From NCBI GenBank assembly GCA_013397845.1, contig VZTG01006071.1, positions 272,979 through 336,978 of the forward strand: a stretch of DNA of 64,000 nucleotides, in the 5' to 3' direction. The notes below the pieces were generated by a model. That model ran no database searches, was not told where the DNA came from, and worked only from the letters and a program-made list of their open reading frames with translations. The position numbers and the translations under genes were made by a program. Shown here piece after piece: positions 49,870-61,615 of this stretch (position 1 is the stretch's first letter; each line of letters begins with the position of its first letter). Origin of the DNA: Melanocharis versteri. Taxonomy: Eukaryota > Chordata > Aves > Passeriformes > Melanocharitidae.

Positions 49870-52800
49870 ATGTGAGATCAGTAAAACCAGAAATGAGAAA
49901 GACAGAAGCAAGGGTATATGCTGTTTGCACTTCTGAGCCACCTGGAGCTGGTCTCCAGCTGAGTGAGGAGGCTGATTTTCCTTTTCCTTGGACAAGCACC
50001 CTTTGTTTAGTGGGGTTGGATCAGGGACAGAGGGCTTGTCCCATCAGTTCCCCAGTTGCACCCCTCTTCACTCCATGGGCACAAAGCACAAGCTCATGTA
50101 CCACTTCGCAGGGGTGGCCCAGCATGGAAATGTACCCACTGAGTCCTTAAAAATAAACTAAAGCATGAAAATGGCTACCAGGGTGGTGGGAGTAGCGGCA
50201 CAGTGTCAGTGGGGTGTCTGCATGTGCAGGTGTGCAATCCCTTGTGATCCCTAGAGCAGAAGCACAGCTTTGCCCCAGCCCACTTGTGGGGTGCCCTGGC
50301 ACCCTGACCCTGCACGCTGCATGCAGGAGCAGCTGGGGCAGGCCCATGGCTCCACCAGCAGCAAATATCTTCATGTGGGAATAGCACAGAGTCCTCCAAG
50401 CAATAAATTTCCTAGAGGAAGATTACACTTTTTGGCAGCCTAGTTTTTGATGTTGCATCTACCCTGCAGCGCTCTGCTTTCACTTATTGTGTGCAGTGTG
50501 TGATGTGGATTTTCATATAACGTTGGTGTGCTCGGTTTTGGAGTTGTGCAGCACCAGATGCTGCCCATGGCCCCTCACATCTGGTGGAGGTATAGCGGCG
50601 AGGTCTGCGGGGGCTGCTTTCCCACAGATGCACACAAGCTCTCGCAGGGTGTGAAACCGCTCTTAAGGTCGAGGTTGTTTTATGAGCCACCTCTTGATCC
50701 CATCTGTAACCCTCTAGCCCTCAGTGCAGCGTCCATATTCCTTCATGACCAAAATAATGCTGGAGTAATATTGCTGTGCTTATTCCTGCCTTTAATGTGA
50801 TGGCTGTCTGCATGTGTAATGGCACCCAAAGTGTTGCTCTGATCTCACGGCTCTGCAAATATTTAGGCTAACAATGAGAATAAAATATTTCTCTTATCAG
50901 AAACCTGCCTTTCTCATGAATTGTGCTGGTGTGTCAAAGGGAGAGGTGAAAATCCTTCCTTTTCCTGGTTTCTGTCTGCTCTTCACCCCACTCCTTCTGC
51001 CAGCCCCTTTCCCTGCTTCTTTCCCCCTCCCCACTTTCCTGTCCTCACTTCAGCCTCTCAGCCTTATCCAGCCTCATGCTTCCTTCTCAGTGAAGTAGGG
51101 AGGCATGGGGAAGAAGATGTCCTGGCTCCTGCTCTGAGATGTTCCTCAGTCAGCCAGTGTACAAAAACTGTGTGGGTCCTTCCACCCACGTACCATGGGT
51201 TTCTCCAAACCTGTGGGCAGAGGGACTGCCAAACTTTGGCTGCAGGTTAGGGGGTGAAGGGAAGGGTCATCTGATGCTGTCCTCCCCTGTCACTACTCAG
51301 AACAGCAGTGTCAACTCTGCAGCAAATATCTTCTCCGGGGAAGGTAAGAGAAAGCTAATGCTCAGCCGTGACTTTTTATTCATCTTTCAAAGTCCACGTT
51401 GTGAATGCCAAACTGTTGTGCTCCACGGAAAAATAAGAAGAAAGGACCTGTGCGCCTGCCCAGACCTCTTAGAGGAGCTTAGATTTCTAGGCTCCAGCTC
51501 ATGTGAGCAGTGTGTAAGTTTTCGGTGTATAGCCACAGCATATCTCAGAAGAGACATATTTTTGCTGCTGTACAAAGTGCATTCAGTCATTCCATCATAT
51601 AACAGGCAGAACTAACAGATTGCTGTTGTCTTCCATCAACAGAGGGTAAAGGTTGTGTAATCTTTGACTGCAATCTTTGACTGCAAATTACTTATAACAG
51701 GCGTGAGTTGGGAAAGGGGACCACTGCATGAAGGGTGGAAAAATTTGCTTCTCCCCTAAAGAGCTACCAGGTCTGTGAATTTTAATTTTGCAAATTAAAT
51801 GCAGGAGGAATTCACGGAGCTTTTTCTATACTAAAGTCAGGAGCATATGGGGACAATCCCCTGCACAGCATAGGGTGATTTTCCATCACTGCTGATGGGA
51901 CAGTTTTTTACTTCAGGTCCTGCAAGAAGAACTTTCTCACTCACCCTGCTGGAATAGAAGAATTTTACCAGCTACATCTTCTCAGAAACGCACATCCCAC
52001 CAAAATGACAAAAATAGATGTTAAATTCCCCAACTGCTACTATAATTTCCCTGCTATACAAAAGGCCTAGCAAATGTGATATTTGTATGCACTTTAAAGA
52101 CTGAGATGTGAATAAACATTTGGAAGGTTTCTACATGAGGAAAAAGGTGAACTCTGGTTTTTCAACGTTACTGGGAAGCTGAGTTGCTCTGATTTCCGGT
52201 GAGACGTTTGAACATCCTTGAGACTAAGACTTGAAGTTCAGCTGTTCTTATACAAACCTCATCTACCTCATGCCTCAGTGATGGCACATTGAGCCAGACC
52301 CTCTCCACAGCAACCAAAGCAGCTCTGTTGAATTTTATCTACTGGCTCTGCCAGGCAAATTGCAACCTCCTGTAGAGCAGCTGTAAGATACAGCTCAGGA
52401 AAGAAGACTCTGGAGAGTTTCTCCTTTCTCAGTTCCTTTAGAATTCTGGGGAACCTCCAGAATAGGACAAAGATCCTCTTTCAACTAGAGAATGGTATGT
52501 TGACCCGGACCACCACAGCACAGACAAACTGAGGGGCTGGATTTTGTCTCCCTCTCGAAGCTCTTGGCCATGTGCTAATGTGCTAGCTTCCTTCCACATT
52601 TCTCCCTAGTGGATATTTCATGTGAGATTTACTATCTCTTTTTAGTTATGTACTGAGGCTCCCTTTTCCTGAGGAATTTCTGAGGAAATTTGAAGTAATA
52701 TTGGTGAATTCCCTTAACGCCTTATTCTCTTGCACATGGAAATTCCTGGCATCTCAGGCAGGTCAAGGTTTCCGAGGTTTGCTTCCTTCTAGTGACCTAT

Positions 52801-55142
52801 TTCAGGTTTTTTCAGAGAGCCTGAAGTTTCGTTCCCTCCCTTACAATGGCAACATGGGTAGCTAATCTTTGGGGAAATACCTTTGATACTTTTTCAGTTC
52901 CTTGTGCTGTTGTTTAATCTCTCTGGCAGTCAACACCACAACCTGAGTCTTACTGTTAAGTCCGTCTAGATTGCAAGCATAGTGCTGCTACTCCTTTGCT
53001 GTGCTAGCATCTTTCAAAACTTCCCCAAATACCTCCTTTCTGTTGTAGACTGTCACCAGCAGAGGAAATCTCTAACTGCTGCTGCTCATACAAAGACTTT
53101 GTAAGTCCATAAAACACTGCTGTTGATTCTTTATGGGGTTGAAGCTGGGCCTTGAGTGCCTGTGTATGCATGTCTCATGTTTACTTGCAGGGAAAACCAT
53201 CTGACAGTAAAAGGTACAAATGGTGTGAAAACAACCCTTCAGTATCACAGAACTGAAGCTTCAGCATAGAGATTTTTCTTCAGGATGGTAAAATACTTCA
53301 CAGGGTAGAAGCAAAATGCAGGTGGGTGCATTGCTGTGTCCTTTTTGGGAAACACATTCAAGGCAGCATCCCATTTGCAAACAGAGTTCTTATAAGAAGG
53401 CCGAAAAAACAGAGCCAGAGGCTCATTTGGTGAAAACTGTCCCTGCTCCACTGATGCCAACAAAAGCGGTGTTGGTTCACATCATCTTAGAAGGACCAGG
53501 CAGATGCTGGAGAGACTGCATACATGCCTTCTAAAGGGGGAGAACCTTGCCTTCTTGGGGCTTGGTTCATATCAGGAATCTCCCTAAATTCCACTCACAT
53601 GGAAGAAATAATTCAGAACTCATTATTTCTTTAATCAGACACTAAAGTCCCTGTTTATTTAAAGCTCTGCAGAGATTATCGGAAGTAATCATCATGTGTA
53701 ATACAAATAAAGACATTCCTCCCTTAATAGTAGGAGCAGATCTAAACCAGTTGTTCTCCAACTGAACTCAGCTGGACTAAGATGAGTTTTCTGTACTTGT
53801 AGTGATTGTTATTCTGTCACTAAAGGGATAATAGGAGGAGATACTCTGTTTTACAAGGCAATAATTGCATTTGCAGGAAACGAAACATTCTGAGTCTGAG
53901 TCATTGGTTGTATTTACAACGGAATGAACCATGAGGAAGAAGTCTGAGTCATTTATCAGCAAAAGGAGTGGATTATTCCTGCAGATGAGGCATTCTTTCT
54001 ATTCTAAGGGAAGGGAAACTAAAACATGTGTATTATCAACAAAAACTATAATCACTCCTTCTGATCAAGTTCTACCCTTAGATGCATCTCTCTGGGCTTA
54101 ACCTGTACGTGTTTCCACTCCTTAACAAAAATGAGGAACATCTCCAGCAGCTCTTCCAGTTGCATCCTCTGCACATCCCTGCTTTAACCAAATGTTGCAC
54201 AGAGTGAACATAATCTTTCCTTTCTTTTCCCTTTGTGCTCATAGCTGTCTAAAGCCAAGCTGAGCTGGCAGCTTCAGTGCTGAGTGACCATAGCACCCGA
54301 GATACCCAGGAGAGCACTAATTTGTTCAGGACTCCGGCTGACACTCGAGGGAGGCAAGGAGAAGGTTAGATCAGATGGAGCCAACACTTGTATAAGTAAA
54401 CATGGGAAAGTCCAGACTGATCTGTTGTTTCAGAGATATACAGAGAGACACCAGAGAGACATATGCCCATAGGGAAGGCTGTCCTCTTCACAAATACTGC
54501 CATTGCTTACGATGCTACAGCATCGTCTTGGAAATGGTAGCATTTCAGCTGTTACCCCAGAAAAATGGGATATGTATTTCTTAAGGAGATAAGATACCTC
54601 AGAAGTAAACACAAAGAGATAGAGATATTACAGAAAAGTGCAAAATAAAAAGCTGATGCAAACTTTCTATTGGGGAATTTATTTTAATAGAATCAAATAA
54701 TCATACCATCATCTGCAACATCTGAAAGTGGCTGCAAGTACAGAAGACATGCCACCACTGTGGTTCAGATAATCCATGGACAACAAGGATGGTGTAGAAA
54801 CCATTTTCCATCTCTGCTGCGTCTGTAGAAGATGATCTGTATCACAATGTAGTACGTACATAATCACATGTCTCTTCTTCTACGTAGATTGTAGTTGATG
54901 CCATGCACTTATATTTCACACACTGAGTAACATTTGTCAAAGAGCCCTGAAAGAAAGATACTGTAAATCATCATCTTAATTAGCTTTAGATCTGCAACGG
55001 AAAGGGGGAAAACTTATGCACAAGATATTGACACCCCTTTTACCAGCTTCATGGCAATTCCCTCCAGCACCACAAATGGAAGGAGGAGACATCAATGGTG
55101 CACTTTATTCATCTTGCCTGATAACTATCAAGTGGTAGGGAG
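49870..55142. other. Unique non-coding sequence, no gene recognised
   Basis: Pyrimidine-rich stretches lie near 50970-51090. A splice-like pair encloses 51301-51343 (see findings), inside a 158-codon plus-strand frame at 51139-51615 that I do not recognise. A short tandem duplication of AATCTTTGACTGC occurs at about 51659-51684. The remainder is unremarkable. Confidence 0.5.
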
Positions 55143-55839
55143 ATGCTGGAGAGCAGCACTGTGGAAAAGGACCTGGGTGTCCTGGTCAATGGCAAGCTGA
55201 ACATGAGTCAGCAGTGCCCTGGCAGCCAGGAGGGCCAACCCTGTCCTGGGGGGCATCAGGCCCAGCATTGCCAGCTGGGCAAGGGAGGGGATTGTCCCGC
55301 TCTGCTCTGCGGCAGCCTCACCTTGAGAACTGTGTGCAGTTTTGGGGGCCACAAAATAAAAAAGACGTTAAGATATTGGAGAATGTCCAAAGGAGGGCCA
55401 CGAGGATGATGAAGGATCTGGAGGGGAAGCCGTATGAGGAGCCACTGAGATCACTTGGTCTGTTCATCCTGGAGAAGAGGAGACTGAAGGGAGACCTCAC
55501 TGTGGTCTTCAACATCCTCAGAAGGGAAAGCAGAGGGACAAGTACCAATCTTTTCACTCTTGTGATCAGTGATAGGAGTCAAGGAAATGGCATGAAGCTG
55601 AGTTAGAGGAGGTTTAGGTTGGATATCAGGAAAAGGTTCTCCACTCAGAGAGTGGTCGGGCACTGGAACAGGCTCCCCAGGGAAGTGGTCACAGCACCAA
55701 GCCTGACAGAGTCCAAGAAGTGTTTGGACAATCCTCTTGGGGACATGGTGTGATTCTTGGGGTTTCCTGCACAGGGCCAGGAGTTGGGCTCAATGATCCT
55801 GATGGGTCCTTTCCAACTTGATTATTCTATGATTCTATG
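55143..55839 (+). mobile_element. CR1 LINE 3' part: RT C-terminus, 3' UTR and tail
   Basis: It starts at GATGCTGGAGAGCAGCACTG, inside ORF2. The first frame shows EKDLGVLVNGKLNMSQQC. A frameshift near 55210-55270 moves the sequence into a second frame with ENCVQFWGPQ, ENVQRRATRMMKDLEG, PLRSLGLFILEKRRLKGDL and ISDRSQGNGMKL. The 3' UTR includes GGTTTAGGTTGGATATCAGG and CACTGGAACAGGCTCCCCAGG, and the copy ends TTCCAACTTGATTATTCTATGATTCTATG. The two ATTCTATG octamers mark a bona fide CR1 3' terminus. It is 5'-truncated and dead. Confidence 0.95.
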
Positions 55840-57000
55840 TCTACATCAGACATCACATGGAGCAGTAGGAACAACTCTGTAATGCAAAGCCATGTGTGCA
55901 AAGGGCCTGACATCCCCATCTTTTATATTGCACTAACTCTAGTCTGCTTCTGTGGACTGAATGCCCATCAGCAGTTGGAGCACATTTGATGGTCATCTGG
56001 AGATCATTTCCTGGCTTAGTTTCATCTGAAAGGAATTCAGCGTGCACACTCTGAGAGGGCAATGCAAAGTGTGAAAAACTGTGGCAATTAAGAGATTCAC
56101 TTCAGATGTAATATCTAGATCCAGCTTGAAACACTGATGTAGCTGCAAACCAGGAAACCAGTCTCCCTATATAAATCTCATCTCCAGAACCAAGAACCTC
56201 TCCTGTAGTTTTCCTGAAAAGTGGAACTTGATAATATCCTCTGAAAGGCAAATATGCCTGCAATATTTTGGTTTGGAGTCATGAAGAAAACTGGAGTTTC
56301 TCGAGAACTTTGCATCACCTTCTCCCGTTTGCTTCATACAGACTAACATGAAATCAGCCAGAACATACTGATCCCAGCAATGCAAAAGGGAATAATAGCA
56401 ATGTATGCCTTTATAAAGATGAATAATATATCTTGCACAGGTAGTGGATTACCTAAAACTCACATCTTCATAGGCAACTTGGACTATTGCACATACACGA
56501 GGCTTACTAATCTGGTGAGCTCAAAGGACCTCAAAACAAAAAGAAGGGTTTCCAAACTAAGCATTCATGTACTGAATTATCAGCAACGCGAGCTAGTGCT
56601 ACATTCAGGGGAAGGAGAGTCCATTTACAGTTCAGATCCCATGTAAATTTTGGGATGATTGGCTTGTTTTACATACTTGCACCGGTTCTCCATGTATTTC
56701 CATCTCCAATTTAACACTATTGCAGAACTATCTATGGCATACATGGGGAAGAGCATAATGCACAGGAGGCAGTGCATTTTTACTTTTCACAGGATATGAG
56801 CAGCTGGTAAACCATATAGGCTGTTCATGCCATTATATATTGCCTGTATTATATATACAAGTAGGGAGTATGCCATCACCTCACCACCCAGCAAAATCCT
56901 GGCCCACAGCTGTTGCCTGCTTCTTACTGCATCTTTATCGGAAGCCTTTCTATAAGCCCACTACACTTTGCTCGTGCTATAGGAAAGCTGAGCCTTAAGT
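55840..57000. other. Unique non-coding sequence between two CR1 fragments
   Basis: AT-leaning sequence with short frames only. No repeat was recognised. It ends exactly where similarity to CR1 begins. Confidence 0.5.
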
Positions 57001-57447
57001 TGATCAGGAGCAGTGAGCATGGATTTACTGAAGGTAAATCATGCTTGATCAGCCTGATGACCTTCTACAACGAAACAGCTACCTGGATGGATGAGGGAGA
57101 ACAGTGAGCATTGTCCACCTCAACTTCAGCAAGGCCTTTGACAGTGTCTCTCAAAATATCCTTATAGGAAAACTCAGGAAGCATGGATTGGATGAGTGGA
57201 CAGTGAGGTGGGTTGAGAACTGGCTGAACAGCAGATCCCAGATGGTCACAGTCAGAGGCACAGGATCTGGTTGGAGGCCTGTCACATGTGGTGTCCCCCA
57301 GGTTTCAATACTGGGCCTGGTACTGTTGAACTTATTCATTAATGACTTGGATGAAGGAGCAGAGGCCATCTCAGCAACAAGTTCACTGACAACACCGAGC
57401 TGGGAGCACTGGCTGATGCCCCAGAGGGCTGTGAGCCCTCCAGAAGG
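57001..57447 (+). mobile_element. CR1 LINE RT-domain fragment (copy B)
   Basis: It starts TGATCAGGAGCAGTGAGCA and ends CCAGAAGGAT. In one frame it shows SSEHGFTEGKSCLISLMTF. After the same one-base frameshift as copy A (57104-57107) it shows HLNFSKAFDSVSQNI, KHGLDEWTVRW, GWRPVT, GVPQVSILG and LFINDLDEG. The catalytic box again reads FTDN. By my alignment it differs from the minus-strand copy at 46.07-46.52 kb at about 20 of 447 positions, with no insertions or deletions. It is cut off inside the RT at both ends, so it lacks the CR1 3' UTR. Confidence 0.95.
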
Positions 57448-57865
57448 ATTTTAGCTGCAGACACACTGTGTGCAGGGATGAAGTGCAGGCAATGCTCCTG
57501 CCCGCTGAGGTGACTCCTGGCAGGCACCTCTCTGACTTTTTAACCTCTCTTCCTTTAAATGGCAGTCCTGAGGGTAGTACAAGAGGTGTTTCAGGTGTGC
57601 AGCCTTCCAGAGCACAAGGGCTCCCTGTTCCTTCCACAGGAGCAGGATTTGTGAAGAATGGTATGTAAGGGGCCTCAGCAAATTTTCTTTCCTTTAGGGC
57701 CTCCCTGTACTTGCAGATTTTTTCAGGGTTAGGGTACTCCCCGTCTCTGGACCACCCTTTGAAGAAATGCTGAGCACCTGCTATATCCATTAACTTCAGA
57801 AGGAGTTGCAGGTATTCAACACTTCTCAGCGGTGACTCATGGATATCCATGGGCACTGTGGGCAC
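57383..57865 (-). other. Unrecognised 160-codon open frame next to CR1 copy B
   Basis: The frame opens just after an in-frame stop at 57866-57868. Its first ATG is at about 57848-57850 (MDIHESPLRSVEYLQ...). It runs about 415 bases through unique DNA and ends inside antisense CR1 sequence. The first half has a balanced, protein-like composition (for example SVEYLQLLLKLMDIAGAQ, YPNPEKICKYREALKER and PYIPFF), unlike the low-complexity chance frames elsewhere. I do not recognise the family. It could be an exon or retrogene remnant truncated by the CR1 junction, a fragment of an unidentified mobile element, or chance. Splice signals were not convincing. Confidence 0.2.
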
Positions 57866-59292
57866 TTAGCACCTCACAGCCGGTGTGTTGGGCATCAGGC
57901 CCTCAGAGAGGCTTCAGGAAAGTCCAGGACAAACTGTAGGACACATGTGCTTCTGTTAGAGAAACTAAAATTGGGCTTTTCCAAAAAATACACCTCCAAC
58001 CAAGGCTCGAGGGATGTTGAAGTACTAAGGAGCTTGTAGTACTTTCTTGAAATTCACACTATTCTGTTGACATAAAAAAGGTTTCCTGCGTACAGATTTT
58101 AAGAGACTTGACTGTGCTCTTCAGAAGAAGAAAATACACAATACCATAAGTAAACATATAAATCAGTCAGAGGACCTAGAGATTAAGGATTAGGTTCATA
58201 AAGCTTTATGTCCCATATATGGAAAGTGCCAAAAATTGCTCTTAATGACTTTGGAAAAGGTATGTGCTTTTTCTGTAGTCCTAGTTCTTTTTCCCCTTGT
58301 TAGCAAAAGGTCTCATTCTGCACTTGAAAAACTCACATGCCAGGAAAGGAGGAAAAAAAGATGAGTGGAACTTAACCAAAAAATAATAAAAATCATTCGT
58401 GGTTCAAGTGCTCAGCCTAAGTTATATTTATTCAGTTGACAATTTTTCCAAAAAGACCAATGTGTAAATTAATGCACACATAGGCAGGTCTGAATTATAC
58501 CCTGGTCATTTATAATATGCAAGGTTTTATGTGACTTTTTACTCCCTTGTTCAATAAAACAATAAGTAGTTATGCAGCAGCCAGAGTAGCCAGTGATTCA
58601 CTTACTTCCACAGGATGCCAAGAGCCTTCTTAAGGAAATACGCTCACCAATCTGTAATGAAAGCCTTTTGCACTTTCTGTGGTGCTTCAAGGCTTAACAG
58701 AATTCCCAAAGACAAAAGATGAATGAGATATAGTAGCGAGCACCATAGAGGCCAGGTTTGGCCCAGGGGTGACCACATGCAACTCAATTTCTCTGGAGCT
58801 TCAGAGCAAGCGTGCTTTGCCCACACTGTGGTAAATACAATCCAATGACGCTTGGCTGTCAGATGGTTCCTCCTGCACCAGTTGTTCAAATCTGCTCCTT
58901 TGGCTGATTTTGTTAATGTCACAGAAACCATAAAGAAAAAGCTTGCAAATTAACTTTGATGTGTTCAGTAAAGTGTGTTCTGTGTGCTTGCCTTCATCTG
59001 TGAGAGACGTGAAGTTTCCCGTTGCGTGTTTTTAATGCTTGGTAAAAAAGGAAAATCCTAAAACCAGGAGAGTGGGAAATGATTATTTGCTTCTCCCCAC
59101 AATCAGAAGACAAGAGGTCTTCAATGAACTGTCTGGACAGAACAAGACTTAAACCAAACAGATGTCTCCACCCAATTGCCCAGTGTGCTGACACAAGGAT
59201 GTCATGGTGACTTAATGGATCTGTAGATTAAAACCAAGGTTAGAACAAATCCATGGAGGTCTGTTGATGGCTATTCCATGATGACTATCCAG
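57866..59292. other. Unique non-coding sequence, no gene recognised
   Basis: No known repeat. A 95-codon minus-strand frame at 58644-58931 looks random. A splice-like pair on the minus strand surrounds 58606-58651 (see findings). Confidence 0.5.
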
Positions 59293-59429
59293 ATGGACAT
59301 TCAAGGTCAGGTTGAACAGGGCCCTGTGCAACCTGGTCGAGTTGAAGATGCCACTGCCCATAGCAGGAAGGTTGGACTAGGTGACCCATAAAGGTTCTTT
59401 CCAATCCAAAATATTCTTTGATTCTATGA
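59293..59429 (+). mobile_element. CR1 LINE 3'-tail fragment
   Basis: It follows the last ~135 bases of a CR1 3' UTR: ATTCAAGGTCAGGTTGAACA, CAACCTGGTCGAGTTGAAGA, GCCCATAGCAGGAAGGTTGG, then TTCTTTCCAATCCAAAATATTC, ending TTTGATTCTATGA. It is strongly 5'-truncated. Confidence 0.9.
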
Positions 59430-61435
59430 AACCTGCAGATAAAGATGTTCCTCAAACACTGCCTGGAACTGCAGAGATTTCATTTCTTATGATGCCGTGA
59501 AATATCCTTTGCTGGCCTTTTCCAGGTGAGGTAGTCAGCAGTGTGATACACTCCAGCAGGTCTCTTAGTCTTAGGGAACAAATTCAGAGCAGGTGTGGAG
59601 GAATTGCCATAGCTTAAAATTCTGACTTTAGTTTATAGCAGTAGGGTCAAAATTGATACCAGTCAGACACTGAAATCTTCATAATTCAATAAAGAATTCA
59701 TTTCAAATGAATGGAAAATGCTAAATTTTCTTCCACATAGATAGCCAAACAAGATCCAGTAGACAGTGGGAACTTTTGGACATTGCTGAAGTGTTTTCTC
59801 TGATAAATCACAGGTCTTGGCTGCAGCTAAGGACACTGAGAGAAGGATGTACTGAAGAAATTTGCTGTCATTAGCATTATACCAAACAAAATCTGAACTT
59901 TGCATATTTAGGGAGACTGAAAAGATGATGAAAATAGATCAGTGTAAAGATACTACCAGATACTACCTGCTCACTCTAAAGACCGAGAAAAACAACCAGT
60001 GGATCTCTACCGGCTTACTTTTCTGCATGTCTGTGAGGGTCTACACTCCTTTGTACTGATGTCTAATCCCGCATGCAGGACAGGATGGCTTTCCAGTCTC
60101 CTGTTTGCTTGCATTCTTTTAGAAGTGCACATTCCTAGGGGAATAAACCCAGACTGAGGAATTCTTTGATATTTGTGGACTCCACATATTTCCAAATGGA
60201 CCTGGAAAATAAACCAACCTTTGGGTGATAAATCAAAGATTAATTTATGTAAGAAAACCAAAAAAAAATCTCCTCCAATCATACATGCAAACAGTAACTT
60301 ATCACACATTAAATTCTAGATGTCAGAAAGTAGCCATTGCAACCCAAGCGTGCTGCAACTCCCTTGGAGAGCTGAGTGATAAATCTGTATCTTTTGCATG
60401 AGATGAAGCATTATCATGCCCCAGAGATTGACTGGCTCTGCATTCATGAAAGGCAAATAAGGAGCCAGTGACCCTGGAAAAATCTCATACTGGTCATTAA
60501 CAAACAGCCGGTAACATACCTGTAAGACTTGTTTAATGCGTACTGATAAATGCTAATATATATTGCTAGCAAATTCTCTGAAAGGGATCCAGACCTTGAA
60601 TGGACTATTTCCTGTAGAGACAGTCTGACTGGGATTTTCATTCATAGGCCTTTGAGGTTATTCCAATACGTCTGACAGTGCTATACACACCAGAGCTTCA
60701 TTCTTCCCTCTCCTACACCATGTATATCAGAAATAACTTCCAGACACAAAGAATTCTCACTAAGGAAGTGTTGAGATGTTGGTATGGAAAAATGTATTTT
60801 GTCAAAATATTTTTTTTCTCAGGGTTTTCACTTGTTTCATATTATTTTTAATAGAAAATGCATTTGTTTAAAAATGTTTCTGCTTTTCATGCTTATGGTA
60901 AAATATTTTGAAGTTAGAATTTTGTCTATAAGCCAAAAAAAGTTAAAGAAAAATCTGTTTAAGAAACTTAGCAATGTTCAGGGTTCTTTCTTAAAGTCTT
61001 GGCAAGGAATCTTGAAATCAATGAAATATTTTTTTCTTGTTGTTTCAATTGACTTCTCAAATTGTCTCATAAAGTCTGTAAGCTTGCTGAAATAAAAACC
61101 TTAATGGTACCACATAAATAACACTGCAGTTAACTGCATATTTTCGGATTTGCATACGACTCGTCCCCTACCTCTCAACATCATAGTAGTTCCCCATTGT
61201 CCCCACTAGTGATTTTGCAGTTTCACAGAGAATGGGAGAGGCAAGTGGACTCATGGCATTAGAGGTCTCGGCCTTCGAGGCAAGCAGTGTTTGGCCTTTT
61301 TTTTCTTTTTTTTTTTTTGTGATGGAGAATAGACCCAAAGTGACAGTTTAACCATTTAAACTATATTTCATGCAATGTTTGCACCCATCTTATTAGATAG
61401 CATTTGTAGGACTGCCCATCAGGCTTTGGCCCATG
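59430..61435. other. Unique non-coding sequence, no gene recognised
   Basis: AT-rich, with short frames. A long T-run (interrupted by C) lies near 61298-61319. A plus-strand frame at 60784-61095 (103 codons) is rich in Phe, Lys and Leu, as expected of AT-rich DNA. Confidence 0.55.
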
Positions 61436-61615
61436 GTCACCTATTCCAGCCTCCTGCTCAAACCTGGGTCAACAGATCGTTCAGACCTGGATATCCAGAG
61501 TTTTGTCCTGTTAGGTCTTGAAAACCGCCAGCTACAGAGATTTTGCAGCTTCTCTGGGCAGTCTCTTTCAGTGCTTGACTCTACTGGCAGATGGATGTAA
61601 CTTACTCATCTATCC
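61436..61615 (-). mobile_element. CR1 LINE 3' UTR fragment, old copy
   Basis: Read on the plus strand it gives the complement of CR1 3' UTR words in order: CTCCTGCTCAAACCTGGGTC, TCAGACCTGGATATCCAGAG, GGTCTTGAAAACC, CAGCTTCTCTGGGCAGTCT and TTCAGTGCTTGACT. Several mismatches and the missing octamer tail suggest an older, partly deleted copy. Confidence 0.78.

Noticed and set aside
51139..51615. 158-codon plus-strand open frame
   Set aside because: The translation matches nothing recognisable. Only the internal splice-like pair at 51301-51343 was kept, as a low-confidence finding.
51932..51951. Donor-like GGGTGAGT on the minus strand with a nearby acceptor
   Set aside because: The implied exon would be about 4 bases, which is not credible.
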